DNA from: Leucobacter tardus | GTDB lineage: Bacteria; Actinomycetota; Actinomycetes; Actinomycetales; Microbacteriaceae | Assembly (NCBI RefSeq): GCF_017583045.1 | Contig: NZ_JAGFBF010000006.1 | Span: 120,152 to 184,151, forward strand | Direction of reading: 5' to 3' | Length of the DNA: 64,000 nt | Shown: positions 38,801-46,578 of the stretch, piece after piece | Layout: each line of letters opens with the position of its first letter | Position numbering within the stretch: the stretch's first letter is position 1 | Notes under the pieces: generated by a model | Database searches by the model: none | Told to the model about the DNA's origin: nothing | Seen by the model: the letters and a program-made list of their open reading frames with translations, nothing else | Made by a program: the position numbers and the translations under genes

Positions 38801-38979
38801 CCGATCACCCGATCGGGGCTCGCCGCGGACAACTGGTCGGTCACGTGCTGCGCGCCGCCGTTGTTCACCGCGATCACGCGGTCCGGTCCCCGGGTTTGCG
38901 CGGCGATGCCCGCGAGGGTCTCTTCGAGCCACTCGCCGCCCTCCTGGGCGACCACGATGGCAGTGACGATGGTGCGCAT
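35809..38979 (-). CDS. Large GT2 glycosyltransferase with multi-spanning membrane domain
   Basis: 1056 residues. The first third is a family-2 glycosyltransferase: TAIVVAQEGGEWLEETL, VIAVNNGG, a long Ala/Asp insert, WLLAEDTCPEPEAL, then VRRDAWEQLGGFDPSLPVADDGLDFSVRARL (split around PSLP), the acceptor-site signature. From about residue 310 there are some 12-14 transmembrane helices, then an extracytoplasmic loop and a Lys/Arg-rich and acidic tail. The layout matches the giant GT2 near whiB in actinobacteria, thought to act in cell-wall glycan synthesis or lipid-linked sugar handling. The donor sugar is not predictable. Confidence 0.88.
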   Translation of the reverse strand: MRTIVTAIVVAQEGGEWLEETLAGIAAQTRGPDRVIAVNNGGAQHVTDQLSAASPDRVIGAETRRPFGETVQRALDYTPPALPDALATAGAVVGARAADGAATVANDDADAASGVDESPAPATADEWIWLLAEDTCPEPEALQRILSTVERAPSVAVAGPKLVDWDRPQRIIELGQSLTRFGSRWKLRRQELDQQQYDHLQDVLGVGPAGMLVRRDAWEQLGGFDPSLPVADDGLDFSVRARLAGYRVVVAPSSRVRFAQSGVVGPRIERKRGVMRAAHRRDRAAQMHRRIAYAPAFVSFFLWLGLPIYAVLRMFWALIREQPGQIPGEFTSAMLVFFRPAAILASRRRIKRTMTAGWPAVTPLRVDPKSVRTARMIDREAILLAQGRQRREMHFISSGGLAVLMGALVIAAVLCWWALPQLSLAGGALAPLSPIAELWTHTRTIDGLPADPFTWVLAVLGTLVFWNPSHAIVLLVIAAIPLAALGGWIWSAQLTESRAGRALFGIGVAISPVMLTSLDSGRLPTLILSVVLPWLLLAATRCRESWSWAGTASLLAAVALACAPILIPAAALLLIVGIATSPRRIARVLSTAIAPAALFAPKIVTSVLAGRPLDIFLDPGITPVYEPGNTWHLMLGFPGFGLAGWGGIFDDIGWGAIPTTLLVGVLMLPLALLALLGLFTGRIHITILSALMGGLGMLTAVAASQLRILVSGPDTVALWTGSGLAVYWVAVLGLAVVGAETLRRAAAPIVAVALVAAAVAVAPTAVQLTTASSGITSGTNQMPALVQAAGGTATGTRTLVIDVGAPNAENDRSVGARIVDGTGERLDDIRTASRVPDRNATDEAIAELVGGLASTGDVNVAEHLRTLGVGFVLLSPGGDSAERAELQAVFDQNAALTSTGQTDFGLLWRATAGDSGSQAGIDEVTDLDGTTLGANTLWWAQVILVLSMLLLALPTGEVVERPPKRRRPSRRRGTKTKIAVVGGAAGAAMTAGQEPQPVDAGDADRDPDPQTVPEESVDDDLDAPASEEAPRTGEPDAVGGSSVPDDASDEREGEQR

Positions 38980-39068
38980 ATCGGGCCTAGCTTAAGCGTG
39001 CCGACTGGTTCCGAGGTGGAGGCGTGCGCGGCAGCCTCGAAAAAAGAATCGGCAGTGTCTCGCTGAGC

Positions 39069-39383
39069 TCAGACGGCTTCGTTGCGCAGGCGACGACGCT
39101 CGCGCTCGGAGAGGCCGCCCCAGATGCCGAAACGCTCATCGTTCTCGAGGGCGTACTGCAGGCACTCGGAGCGCACCTCGCAGCTCTCGCAGATCTTCTT
39201 CGCCTCGCGGGTCGACCCGCCCTTCTCCGGGAAGAATGCCTCGGGATCGGTCTGGGCGCACAGGGCATCCGATTGCCACGAGACCTCTTCCTCATCGGCC
39301 TGCCGGACTCCCGGGACGCCGAGGAACACGGGATCGACGAACCAGTTTCCTGGAACCGGAGCATGTGCACCCTGCTGATTCAT
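39069..39383 (-). CDS. whiB: WhiB-family iron-sulfur regulator (WhiB2/WhmD-like)
   Basis: 104 residues from an ATG at 39383 with AAGGAG 9 nt upstream. Four cluster cysteines at 42, 65, 68 and 74 (C-x22-CxxC-x5-C), followed by GIWGG (86-90) and a basic tail ERERRRLR. It senses redox or NO through a [4Fe-4S] cluster and works with sigma factors. Its position next to mtrAB and the GT2 gene, plus GIWGGLS, favours the WhiB2 (WhmD) branch that affects septation. It is driven by a strong promoter (39431-39459). Confidence 0.93.
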   Translation of the reverse strand: MNQQGAHAPVPGNWFVDPVFLGVPGVRQADEEEVSWQSDALCAQTDPEAFFPEKGGSTREAKKICESCEVRSECLQYALENDERFGIWGGLSERERRRLRNEAV

Positions 39384-39430
39384 GGGTTCCTGCTCCTTCC
39401 CCGCCAATACCAACGTGTTGATCACACCCA

Positions 39431-39459
39431 ATTACACCGTTGTGATTCTGACAAGTCAA
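39431..39459 (-). promoter_or_regulatory. Promoter of whiB
   Basis: TTGACT (39459-39454) and TGTAAT (39436-39431) are separated by 17 bp on the minus strand, a near-consensus housekeeping sigma site. The leader to the whiB ATG is about 40 nt. Confidence 0.75.
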
Positions 39460-39475
39460 GCCGGGAAGTGTAAAC

Positions 39476-39494
39476 CCTCAACGACAACTTGAGG
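39476..39494 (-). terminator. Short hairpin after manA
   Basis: CCTCAA / TTGAGG (minus: CCTCAAGTTGTCGTTGAGGGTTT) begins 2 nt after the manA stop and is followed by GTTT. It is a weak rho-independent terminator, and would help shield the whiB promoter just downstream. Confidence 0.55.
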
Positions 39495-39495
39495 C

Positions 39496-40782
39496 TTAGC
39501 GACACACGGGCGTGTCCGCTCCGGGCGCGAAGGACTCCCCGACCGTCGCGATGAACGCCTCGCCGTGACCCCGGATCAGGATCGGCTCGCCCGCCGACAC
39601 GTACAGCGATTGACCGCGCTTCACGACGGCGACCTCCGCGAACTCCGCTGCCGGTCGTTCGATGACGACCCGGCCCTCGGTCGCGATGAGCACGAGCGGG
39701 TGAGATGCCGGCAGGTCGATCTGTTCCGCCGAGTGCGCGGCGTCGAACACCTCTTCCTCGGCACCGTGGAGTCGCACCCGCATGAGCTGGAAGTCGGGCA
39801 CCGGGGGGCGCCACGCGACCAGGCCGGGGCGGCACCGCTCCGCGCGGAACTTCGGCTCGACCAGCTCTTCGGTGTCGACGATGCGCTGCACCTCGTCGAC
39901 GTCGACGTGCTTCACGGTGAGGCCGGCCCGCAACACGTTATCGGAGGAGGCCATCACCTCGACGCCGATGCCGCTGAGATACGCATGCAGCTGCCCGGCG
40001 CCGAGGAAGATCGCCTCGCCCGGCTGCAGACGAAGCGCGTGCAGGGTCACCGAGACGAGCATGCCGGCATCTCCGGGGTGCGCGGCCGCCAGGTTTCTCA
40101 GCACCGCCGTCCGCAGCGGATCGAGACCGAGATCAGCGTCTCGGACCGTCCGCACGACCGCCGAGACGCCCCGCACCGCGTCCGCGGTCTCGCGGCTCGC
40201 ACCGAGCGCCCACGCGAGGAACCGGCGGCGTCCCGTACTCGGCTCCTCCGCGGAGAGCAGGTCGGCGGCGAAGTGCAGCGCCTCGCGCGACGGTCCGGCC
40301 GGGACCGACGCGGCGAGCAGCCGGAAGTCACGACGCGCGTCATCCACCGGCCGGAACCCGCTGAGCGCCGTCATCTCGCCGAGAGCCACCAGCAGCTCGG
40401 GTTTGTGGTGCGGATCCCCGTAGCTCCGCTCGGGGGCGTCGCGTGCCACGCCCCGCTCCTCTTCGGCCCGGTATCCTGCGACCGCCTGCACCGCGTTCGG
40501 ATGCACCTGCAGCGAGAGGGGCGCTCCGATGGCGAGCACCTTCATCAGGAAGGGGAGATCGCGCCCGTCCACACCCCACCGCTCGGGATCGCTCTCGATG
40601 AGGTCGATCAACGTGCGCGGCTGCTTCGTCGCCTTCGCGACCGATGCGGGATTCCCGGGGTGCGCCCCCAACCAGAGCTCCGCCTGCGGCTCGCCGGTCG
40701 CGGCCGTGCCCAGCATTTCGGGCAGCGCATCGACTGATCCCCACGCGTAGGTGCGGGGCGTGTTCTCGATGAAGATCAGCAC
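39496..40782 (-). CDS. manA: Mannose-6-phosphate isomerase (type I)
   Basis: 428 residues. It interconverts fructose 6-phosphate and mannose 6-phosphate, the entry to GDP-mannose. Zinc-site elements are visible: LSLQVHPNAVQAV (Gln and His ligands), YGDPHHKPELLVAL (Glu ligand), and the later GAGQLHAYLSGIGVEVMASSDNVLRAGLT strand (split around GVE) with the third His. GTG at 40782 is the start. The supply of mannose fits the polyprenol-mannose synthase-like gene at 22.6 kb and other glycosyltransferases in the window. Confidence 0.94.
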   Translation of the reverse strand: MLIFIENTPRTYAWGSVDALPEMLGTAATGEPQAELWLGAHPGNPASVAKATKQPRTLIDLIESDPERWGVDGRDLPFLMKVLAIGAPLSLQVHPNAVQAVAGYRAEEERGVARDAPERSYGDPHHKPELLVALGEMTALSGFRPVDDARRDFRLLAASVPAGPSREALHFAADLLSAEEPSTGRRRFLAWALGASRETADAVRGVSAVVRTVRDADLGLDPLRTAVLRNLAAAHPGDAGMLVSVTLHALRLQPGEAIFLGAGQLHAYLSGIGVEVMASSDNVLRAGLTVKHVDVDEVQRIVDTEELVEPKFRAERCRPGLVAWRPPVPDFQLMRVRLHGAEEEVFDAAHSAEQIDLPASHPLVLIATEGRVVIERPAAEFAEVAVVKRGQSLYVSAGEPILIRGHGEAFIATVGESFAPGADTPVCR

Positions 40783-40838
40783 GCGCGCACCCCACTCCCA
40801 CTGCTCTCACTCATGCGATATGCCCTACCATACCGACT

Positions 40839-42218
40839 ATGGCGGAGAACAAGACGAGGCTCGGCGTCAGCGCCTACGCGATCACCGTCTTCGCCTTCGC
40901 GCTCGGCGGCAACGGCGTGAGAATCCTCACGAGCTGGTACGGGTTCGGCCTCGGCGTCGTGGTGCTCTCGGTCGTCGGCGTCGCGCTCTTCGCGAAGCTC
41001 AAACCGGCCCGATTCCGGTGGTACCGGCTGCCTGCTCCGCTGTTCTGGTTCCTCGGGTTCGCCGCCCTCTCCATCATCTGGTCGCAGTACCGGTTCGAGA
41101 GCGTGCTCGGGGTCCTCGCTCAACTGATCACGACGGCGGTCGCGGTGGTGCTGGCGTTCGTCCTCACGTGGCACGAGGTGCTGCGCACTCTGGCGACGGC
41201 GCTCCGCATCCTGCTCTCGGTCTCGTTGCTCTTCGAGCTGTTCGTCTCGACGGTCGTGCGGCAGCCCGTCGTGCAGTGGTGGCTGCCCGAGCCCGTGGTC
41301 GGCGAGCCCGAGTCGAAGCTGCTGTACTGGAGCCGCAACCTGCTCTTCGAGGGGGGCATGATCCAGGGCATCGTCGGCAGCTCCGTGATCCTCGGGTTCA
41401 TCGCCCTGCTCGCCCTCATCGTCTTCGCGATCCAGCTGCGCGCCGGCCTCGTCCGCCCGTCGGGCGGCTGGTTCTGGGTCGCGGTCGCGGCGGCGACACT
41501 CGTGCTCACCCGCAGCGCCACGGTCACCGTGGCACTCGTCGCGGTCGTCGTCGCGCTCGGACTCGCGCTGTGGGCGCGACGTCTCGGACCCGAGCGCCGC
41601 ATGCCGCTCTACATCTCGGGCACCGTGATCATCGCGGCGGCCGTCGCGACCACGCTGTTCGCGCGCGACTTCGTCTTCGGGCTGCTCGGCAAGAGCGGAG
41701 ACCTGACCGGACGTCTCGAGACCTGGATCAAGGTCGTCGACCTGGCGGAGCAGCGGCCGTGGTTCGGGTGGGGATGGATCAGCTACTGGGCACCCTGGGT
41801 CGATCCGTACCGCACGCTCGACGTGCAGGCGAACCTCGCGGTGATGAGCGCGCACAACGCCTGGCTCGACGTCTGGTTGCAGCTCGGCATCGTCGGCGTG
41901 CTGCTCTTCGCACCGCTCGTCGTGCTCACGGTGTGGCGCGTCTGGTTCCGCGCCGTCGATCAGCCGCGTCGCGGGCCGGGCGCACCGCTCCCCTACGCGA
42001 CCAGCGCGCTCTGGCCGTTCCTCGTCATGGTCGCCCTGGTCGTCCAATCACTGACCGAGAGCCGCATGCTCATCGAGTGGGGCTGGCTGCTGCTCGTCCT
42101 CTTCGCCGTGAAGTCGCGCTTCGACTTCGAGTTGCCGTCGCAGGATGCCGAACCGACGAAGCAGCCTTGGCGACGCGTGCCGATCCCGCGCGAGCACTCG
42201 GTGGAGCCGAGGCCGTGA
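40839..42218 (+). CDS. O-antigen ligase/polymerase-like membrane protein
   Basis: 459 residues with about 11-12 transmembrane helices. The large extracytoplasmic loop carries LTGRLETWIKVVDLAEQRPWFGWGW and the later SAHNAWLDVWLQLG, the signature pattern of the O-antigen ligase/Wzy (WaaL-like) superfamily; the His in AHNAWL corresponds to the catalytic loop of that family. It probably joins or polymerises lipid-linked oligosaccharides on the outer membrane leaflet side of the cytoplasmic membrane. Divergent from manA with a 56-bp gap. The next gene overlaps its stop by 4 bp. Confidence 0.83.
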   Translation: MAENKTRLGVSAYAITVFAFALGGNGVRILTSWYGFGLGVVVLSVVGVALFAKLKPARFRWYRLPAPLFWFLGFAALSIIWSQYRFESVLGVLAQLITTAVAVVLAFVLTWHEVLRTLATALRILLSVSLLFELFVSTVVRQPVVQWWLPEPVVGEPESKLLYWSRNLLFEGGMIQGIVGSSVILGFIALLALIVFAIQLRAGLVRPSGGWFWVAVAAATLVLTRSATVTVALVAVVVALGLALWARRLGPERRMPLYISGTVIIAAAVATTLFARDFVFGLLGKSGDLTGRLETWIKVVDLAEQRPWFGWGWISYWAPWVDPYRTLDVQANLAVMSAHNAWLDVWLQLGIVGVLLFAPLVVLTVWRVWFRAVDQPRRGPGAPLPYATSALWPFLVMVALVVQSLTESRMLIEWGWLLLVLFAVKSRFDFELPSQDAEPTKQPWRRVPIPREHSVEPRP

Positions 42219-42604
42219 ACCTCACCACGGCGCGTCTCGTCGAGCTGCGGCGCGATGCCCGGATCGAGCGCGACGCGCTCCTCGAGCACCGCGGACGGCT
42301 CGGCGAGGATCCGGCCGACGCGTTGAGCGTGACCCCGAGCGTCGACGAGCTCGTCGTCTGCACGATCCGGGACGAGATGCTCGAGGATCGCGATCAGCTC
42401 GCCGAGTTCTCGATGGCGCGCCTCGCTGCTCGGGGCTCCGGCCCCGACGCTGACGCACACCGGCGCAACGCGGACCGCGTCGAGTTCGAGCTGCTGCGCG
42501 AGATCGCCGCCGCCGTGCCGCAGCTCGCGGTCGCGGTGTGGGGCGTGGCGCACGACCTCGATGTCGCGGGCGACCCGGAGAACGGCGGCTCTGCGGGCGC
42601 GTGA
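42215..42604 (+). CDS. Hypothetical protein coupled to the O-antigen-ligase-like gene
   Basis: 129 residues, mostly helical with many Arg, Glu, Asp and Ala; no signal peptide or membrane segment. GTG at 42215 overlaps the previous stop (GTGA), and the compact, biased-charge sequence (RLVELRRDARIERDALL, SVDELVVCTIRDEMLEDRDQ) looks coding. I do not recognise a family. Coupling suggests a cytoplasmic partner of the membrane protein. Confidence 0.55.
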   Translation: MNLTTARLVELRRDARIERDALLEHRGRLGEDPADALSVTPSVDELVVCTIRDEMLEDRDQLAEFSMARLAARGSGPDADAHRRNADRVEFELLREIAAAVPQLAVAVWGVAHDLDVAGDPENGGSAGA

Positions 42605-42673
42605 ACGGGCGATGGCGACGCAGTCGACCGGGCAAGCAGAAAAATCGACAAGTGAGGAAGAGGGTCCCTCAGC

Positions 42674-42707
42674 TTGACAATTTAGGTGTGCCTTACCAAC
42701 ATATGAT
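42674..42707 (+). promoter_or_regulatory. Iron box and promoter of the siderophore-uptake operon
   Basis: TTGACA at 42674-42679 is a consensus -35. TTAGGTGTGCCTTACCAAC at 42682-42700 matches the DtxR/IdeR box consensus at about 13 of 19 positions. TATGAT at 42702-42707 could be the -10 but the spacer would be 22 bp, so the true -10 may lie inside the box. Binding there would block the polymerase when iron is plentiful. Confidence 0.72.
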
Positions 42708-42735
42708 CAAGACATTTCGTATGAAGGGAACCCCT

Positions 42736-43746
42736 GTGCGTTCACGCATCCTCGCCGCCGTCGCCGCGGCATCGCTCACCGCCACGCTCGCTGCGTGCTC
42801 CACCTCCACCGCAGACGAAGGCGGGAGCGAGGGTGAGATCGAGATCGAGCACGCCTTCGGGACGACCGTGATCCCCGAGAAGCCGGAGCGCATCGCGACC
42901 GTCGCCTGGATGAACCACGAGGTCCCGCTGGCGCTCGACGTCGTCCCCGTCGGCATGAGCAAGGCCACCTGGGGCGACGACGACGGCAACGGAGTGCTTC
43001 CCTGGGTCGAGGACAAGCTCGAGGAGCTCGGAGCCGACACCCCCGTCCTCTTCGATGAGACCGACGGCATCGACTTCGAGGCCGTCGCCGATACCGAGCC
43101 CGATGTGATCCTGGCCTCCTACTCCGGCCTCACCGAGGAGGAGTACGAGACGCTCTCGAAGATCGCGCCCACGGTCGCGTACCCCGAGATCGCCTGGGGC
43201 ACCTCGGTGGAGGACATGGTCCGCATGAACTCCGAGGCCATCGGCATGGCCGAGGAGGGCGAGGCCCTCGTCGAGGATCTCGATGCCCAGATCGCGGAGT
43301 CGATGGCCGCGCACGATTCGCTCGAGGGCGCCAAGCCGTTCTTCGCGTTCATGGATCCCTCCGACTTCAGCACCATCGGCTACTACACGAGCCTCGACAC
43401 CCGCGTCGGCTTCCTGGAGCAGGCCGGCATGGGCGTTCCGCAGCTCGTCGAGGAGGAGACGGCGGGCACCGACCAGTTCTACCTCGAGATCAGCGCCGAG
43501 GAGGCGGACCAGCTCGAGGACGTCGACGTCTTCATCACCTACGGCGACCCCGACGGCGACCTGGTCGAGCAGATGCAGGCCGACCCGCTGCTCTCGCAGA
43601 TCCCCGCGATCAAGGAGGGGCGCGTCGCGATCCTTCCCGACGCCACACCGATCGCCGCCTCGGCGAACCAGTCGCCGCTGTCGATCCCGTGGGGCATCGA
43701 CGACTACTTCGACATCATCGCGGACGCGGCGGCCCAGGGCCAGTGA
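42736..43746 (+). CDS. Ferric siderophore-binding lipoprotein (FecB/FepB-like)
   Basis: 336 residues from a GTG at 42736, chosen for AAGGGA 6 nt upstream. Signal peptide with lipobox TLAAC. The mature protein is a class III substrate-binding protein: EKPERIATVAWMNHEVPLAL near the start, DTEPDVILASYSGLTEEEY, and IPWGIDDYFD at the end. It should deliver ferric siderophores (or possibly haem) to the two downstream permeases. It heads an operon under a second iron box, and is coupled to the permease by GTGA. Confidence 0.92.
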   Translation: MRSRILAAVAAASLTATLAACSTSTADEGGSEGEIEIEHAFGTTVIPEKPERIATVAWMNHEVPLALDVVPVGMSKATWGDDDGNGVLPWVEDKLEELGADTPVLFDETDGIDFEAVADTEPDVILASYSGLTEEEYETLSKIAPTVAYPEIAWGTSVEDMVRMNSEAIGMAEEGEALVEDLDAQIAESMAAHDSLEGAKPFFAFMDPSDFSTIGYYTSLDTRVGFLEQAGMGVPQLVEEETAGTDQFYLEISAEEADQLEDVDVFITYGDPDGDLVEQMQADPLLSQIPAIKEGRVAILPDATPIAASANQSPLSIPWGIDDYFDIIADAAAQGQ

Positions 43747-44738
43747 GCCGAGCCGCACGGAGCGGCTGGTTCATCGCGGGCCTCGCACTCCTCGTCGCCC
43801 TCTGCGCGGCATCGGTATCGCTCGGCGTGCGCGACGTGTCTTTCGGAGACATCGTCGCCGCGCTGAGCGGGCAGGCCGATACCGTCGGAGAAGCGGCCGT
43901 CGTGAAGCGACTCCCCCGCACCGTCCTCGCGATCCTCGTCGGAGCAGCGCTCGCCCTCTCGGGTGCGGCGCTGCAGGCGATCACGCGCAATCCGCTCGCC
44001 GACCCGGGGATCCTCGGCATCTCGGCGGGCTCCTCGTTCTTCGTCGTGCTCGGCATCACGCTGTTCCAGCTGTCGCGGCCGTACAGCGTCATGGGCGTCG
44101 CGATCGCGGGCGCCGCCGTCGCCGCCGTGCTCGTGTATCTCATCGGTTCCGCCGGCCGCGGCGGGGCCACCCCGTTGAAACTCGCACTCTCGGGAGCCGC
44201 GATGTCCGCCGCCCTCGTCTCGCTCACGAGCGCCGCGATCCTGCCCCGCGTCGATGCCGCGCAGTCGTTCCAGTCCTGGCAGGTCGGCGGCGTCGGCGGC
44301 GGCACGTGGGATCGCATCGCCACCGTCGCCCCGGTCCTCGCCGTCGGGGCGCTGATCTGCTTCGTGTGCGCCCGCGGCATGAACTCCCTGGCACTCGGCG
44401 ACGACCTCGCCGTCGGACTCGGCGAGCACGTCGGGCGCACGCGAGCGCTCGCCGGGGTCGGTGCCGTCGTGCTCTGCGGTGCCGCCACCGCGATCGCCGG
44501 CCCCATCGGCTTCGTCGGGCTCATCATCCCCCATCTCTGCCGGCTCCTCTTCGGGCCGGATCATCGATGGCTCCTGCCGTTCTCGGCGCTCGCCGGGGCA
44601 TCGCTCCTCGTCGCAGCCGATGTCGTGGGACGCGTGGTCGCCCGCCCGGATGAGATCCAGGTCGGCATCATCACGGCGATCATCGGAGCCCCCGTCTTCA
44701 TCTGGATCGTCCGACGACAGCGGGTGCGCGAACTGTGA
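43743..44738 (+). CDS. FecCD-family iron-siderophore permease 1
   Basis: 331 residues with nine to ten helices and the FecCD signatures LPRTVLAILVGAALALSGAA, QAITRNPLADPGILGISAG and GPIGFVGLIIPHLCRLLFGPDHRWLLP (split at RLLF). GTG overlaps the preceding stop by 4 bp. It forms the pore with the next gene as a heterodimer, as is usual for FecC/FecD pairs. Confidence 0.93.
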   Translation: MSRAARSGWFIAGLALLVALCAASVSLGVRDVSFGDIVAALSGQADTVGEAAVVKRLPRTVLAILVGAALALSGAALQAITRNPLADPGILGISAGSSFFVVLGITLFQLSRPYSVMGVAIAGAAVAAVLVYLIGSAGRGGATPLKLALSGAAMSAALVSLTSAAILPRVDAAQSFQSWQVGGVGGGTWDRIATVAPVLAVGALICFVCARGMNSLALGDDLAVGLGEHVGRTRALAGVGAVVLCGAATAIAGPIGFVGLIIPHLCRLLFGPDHRWLLPFSALAGASLLVAADVVGRVVARPDEIQVGIITAIIGAPVFIWIVRRQRVREL

Positions 44739-45781
44739 CCTCTCCCACCTCACCCAGCACACTGCAGGCCGTCGTCTCGGGCCGTCGCTCGCGCGCACGA
44801 CGCCGACTGCGCGCGACCGGCCTGCTCGCCGTGATCGCGGTCGCGCTCTTCCTGGTGACGCTCATGGTCGGCAACACCTTCTACGGGCTCGACGAGGTCG
44901 CCCGCGTCGTGCTCGGGCAGACCGTGCCAGGCGCGTCGTTCACCGTCGGTGAACTGCGCCTCCCGAGATCGGTGCTCGCGGTCCTGACCGGATTCGCGTT
45001 CGGCGCCGCCGGGGTGACCTTCCAGACGATGCTGCGCAACCCGCTCGCCTCACCCGATGTGATCGGCATCAGCTTCGGCGCCAGCGCGGCCGCGGTCGTC
45101 GGCATCGTGTTCTTCTCGCTCAGCGAGACGGCCGTCTCGTTCGTGGCGTTCGGATCGGCGCTCGTCACCGCGATCGCGATCCTGCTCCTCTCGCACCGCG
45201 GTGGATTCTCGGGCGCCCGGCTGATCCTTATCGGGATCGGCATCGCGGCGATGATGCACAGCGTCATCACCTACTCCCTGTCGAAGGCGCCGTCGTGGAA
45301 CTTCCAGGCCGCCATGCAGTGGCTGGCCGGCAGCCTGAACGGTGCCAGCTGGGACCGCGTGCTGCCCCTCGCCGTCGCGGTCGCGGTGTTCGTCCCGGTG
45401 CTCCTGATGAGCGGCCGCGGACTCGGCGCGCTCCGGCTCGGCGACGACGCCGCGCAGGCGCTCGGCGTGAAGCCGATGACCGTGCGGATCCTGCTCGTCT
45501 TCGCCGCGGTCGCGCTCATCGCGTTCGCCACGTCGGCGAGCGGTCCGGTCGCGTTCGTGGCGTTCATGTCGGGTCCCATCGCGGCACGACTCGTCGGACC
45601 CGACGCGTCGCTCACCGTTCCCGCCGGTCTCGTCGGCGCGGTGCTCGTGCTCGGCGGAGACCTCGCCGGGCAGTACCTGCTCGACGGGCGCTACCCCGTC
45701 GGCGTCGTCACCGGCGTCCTCGGGGCCCCGTATCTCATGTACCTCCTCGTCAGAATGAACCGATCGGGCAACAGCATATGA
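44735..45781 (+). CDS. FecCD-family iron-siderophore permease 2
   Basis: 348 residues. It has the same family architecture as the gene before it, with LPRSVLAVLTGFAFGAAG, QTMLRNPLASPDVIGISFG and ASGPVAFVAFMSGPIAARL. The two share ancestry but differ at many sites, which fits a heterodimeric pore. The GTG start overlaps the previous stop by 4 bp, and its own end overlaps the ATPase (ATGA). Confidence 0.93.
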   Translation: MTSPTSPSTLQAVVSGRRSRARRRLRATGLLAVIAVALFLVTLMVGNTFYGLDEVARVVLGQTVPGASFTVGELRLPRSVLAVLTGFAFGAAGVTFQTMLRNPLASPDVIGISFGASAAAVVGIVFFSLSETAVSFVAFGSALVTAIAILLLSHRGGFSGARLILIGIGIAAMMHSVITYSLSKAPSWNFQAAMQWLAGSLNGASWDRVLPLAVAVAVFVPVLLMSGRGLGALRLGDDAAQALGVKPMTVRILLVFAAVALIAFATSASGPVAFVAFMSGPIAARLVGPDASLTVPAGLVGAVLVLGGDLAGQYLLDGRYPVGVVTGVLGAPYLMYLLVRMNRSGNSI

Positions 45782-46578
45782 CCGCGTCCCACACCCTCGC
45801 CGGCCGCGACCTCACGCTCTCCTACGGCGAGCGCACCATCATCGACGGGCTCACCCTCGATCTCGTTCCCGGCACCATCACGTCCGTGGTCGGCGCCAAC
45901 GGATGCGGCAAGTCGACGCTGCTGCGCGCGCTGGCGCGGCTGCTGCAGCCGCAGGCCGGGGAAGTGCTGCTCGACGGGGAGCCGATCCGGTCGAAGCCGT
46001 CGCGCGACGTCGCGCGCACGCTCGGCCTCCTGCCCCAGAGCCCGATCGCACCGGAGGGCATCACCGTCACCGACCTCGTCGGGCGCGGGCGCACCCCGCA
46101 CCAGAAGCCGCTGTCGCGGTGGAGCCAGCACGACTACGCCGCCGTCGCCTCGGCGCTCGACGCCACCGGCATCGCCGACCTGGCCGACCGCCCGGTCGAT
46201 GAGCTCTCGGGAGGGCAACGGCAGCGCGTGTGGATCGCGATGGCACTGGCGCAGGAGACCGACATCCTGCTGCTCGACGAACCGACCACGTTCCTCGATG
46301 TTGCGCACCAGGTGGAGGTGCTCGACCTCCTCGTCGACCTCAACCGCGATCGCGGCACGACCGTCGTCATGGTGCTGCACGATCTGAACCTCGCCGCCCG
46401 GTACTCGGACACGCTCGTCGCCGTTCGCGCCGGCCAGCTGCACGCCTGCGGCGCTCCGAACGAGATCGTCACCCCCGATCTCGTGCGCGAGGTCTTCGGG
46501 CTCGACAGTCAGATCATCACCGATCCCGTCTCGGGTTCGCCCATCGTCACTCCGATCGGAAGGCATCATGTCCGCTGA
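45778..46578 (+). CDS. Iron-siderophore ABC ATPase (FecE-like)
   Basis: 266 residues from an ATG overlapping the permease stop. Walker A GANGCGKST, signature LSGGQRQRVWIAMALAQETD, Walker B ILLLDEPTTFLD and switch His in VMVLHDLN are all present; TTFLDVAHQ is the hallmark of the FecE/FhuC group for siderophores and vitamin B12. It powers the preceding FecCD pair. The 3' end overlaps the next gene by 11 bp. Confidence 0.94.
   Translation: MTASHTLAGRDLTLSYGERTIIDGLTLDLVPGTITSVVGANGCGKSTLLRALARLLQPQAGEVLLDGEPIRSKPSRDVARTLGLLPQSPIAPEGITVTDLVGRGRTPHQKPLSRWSQHDYAAVASALDATGIADLADRPVDELSGGQRQRVWIAMALAQETDILLLDEPTTFLDVAHQVEVLDLLVDLNRDRGTTVVMVLHDLNLAARYSDTLVAVRAGQLHACGAPNEIVTPDLVREVFGLDSQIITDPVSGSPIVTPIGRHHVR

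Noticed and set aside
39014..39041. Hairpin after whiB as a terminator
   Set aside because: The A/T run is on the wrong side of the stem for the whiB transcript, so terminator function is doubtful.
37570..39066. 498-codon open frame opposite the GT2 gene
   Set aside because: No recognisable motif, Arg/Gly/His-biased composition and no ribosome site; mirror of the real gene.
40751..42604. 617-codon open frame across the O-antigen-ligase-like gene
   Set aside because: Only its last 129 codons are plausible; the rest is a shadow of the membrane protein.
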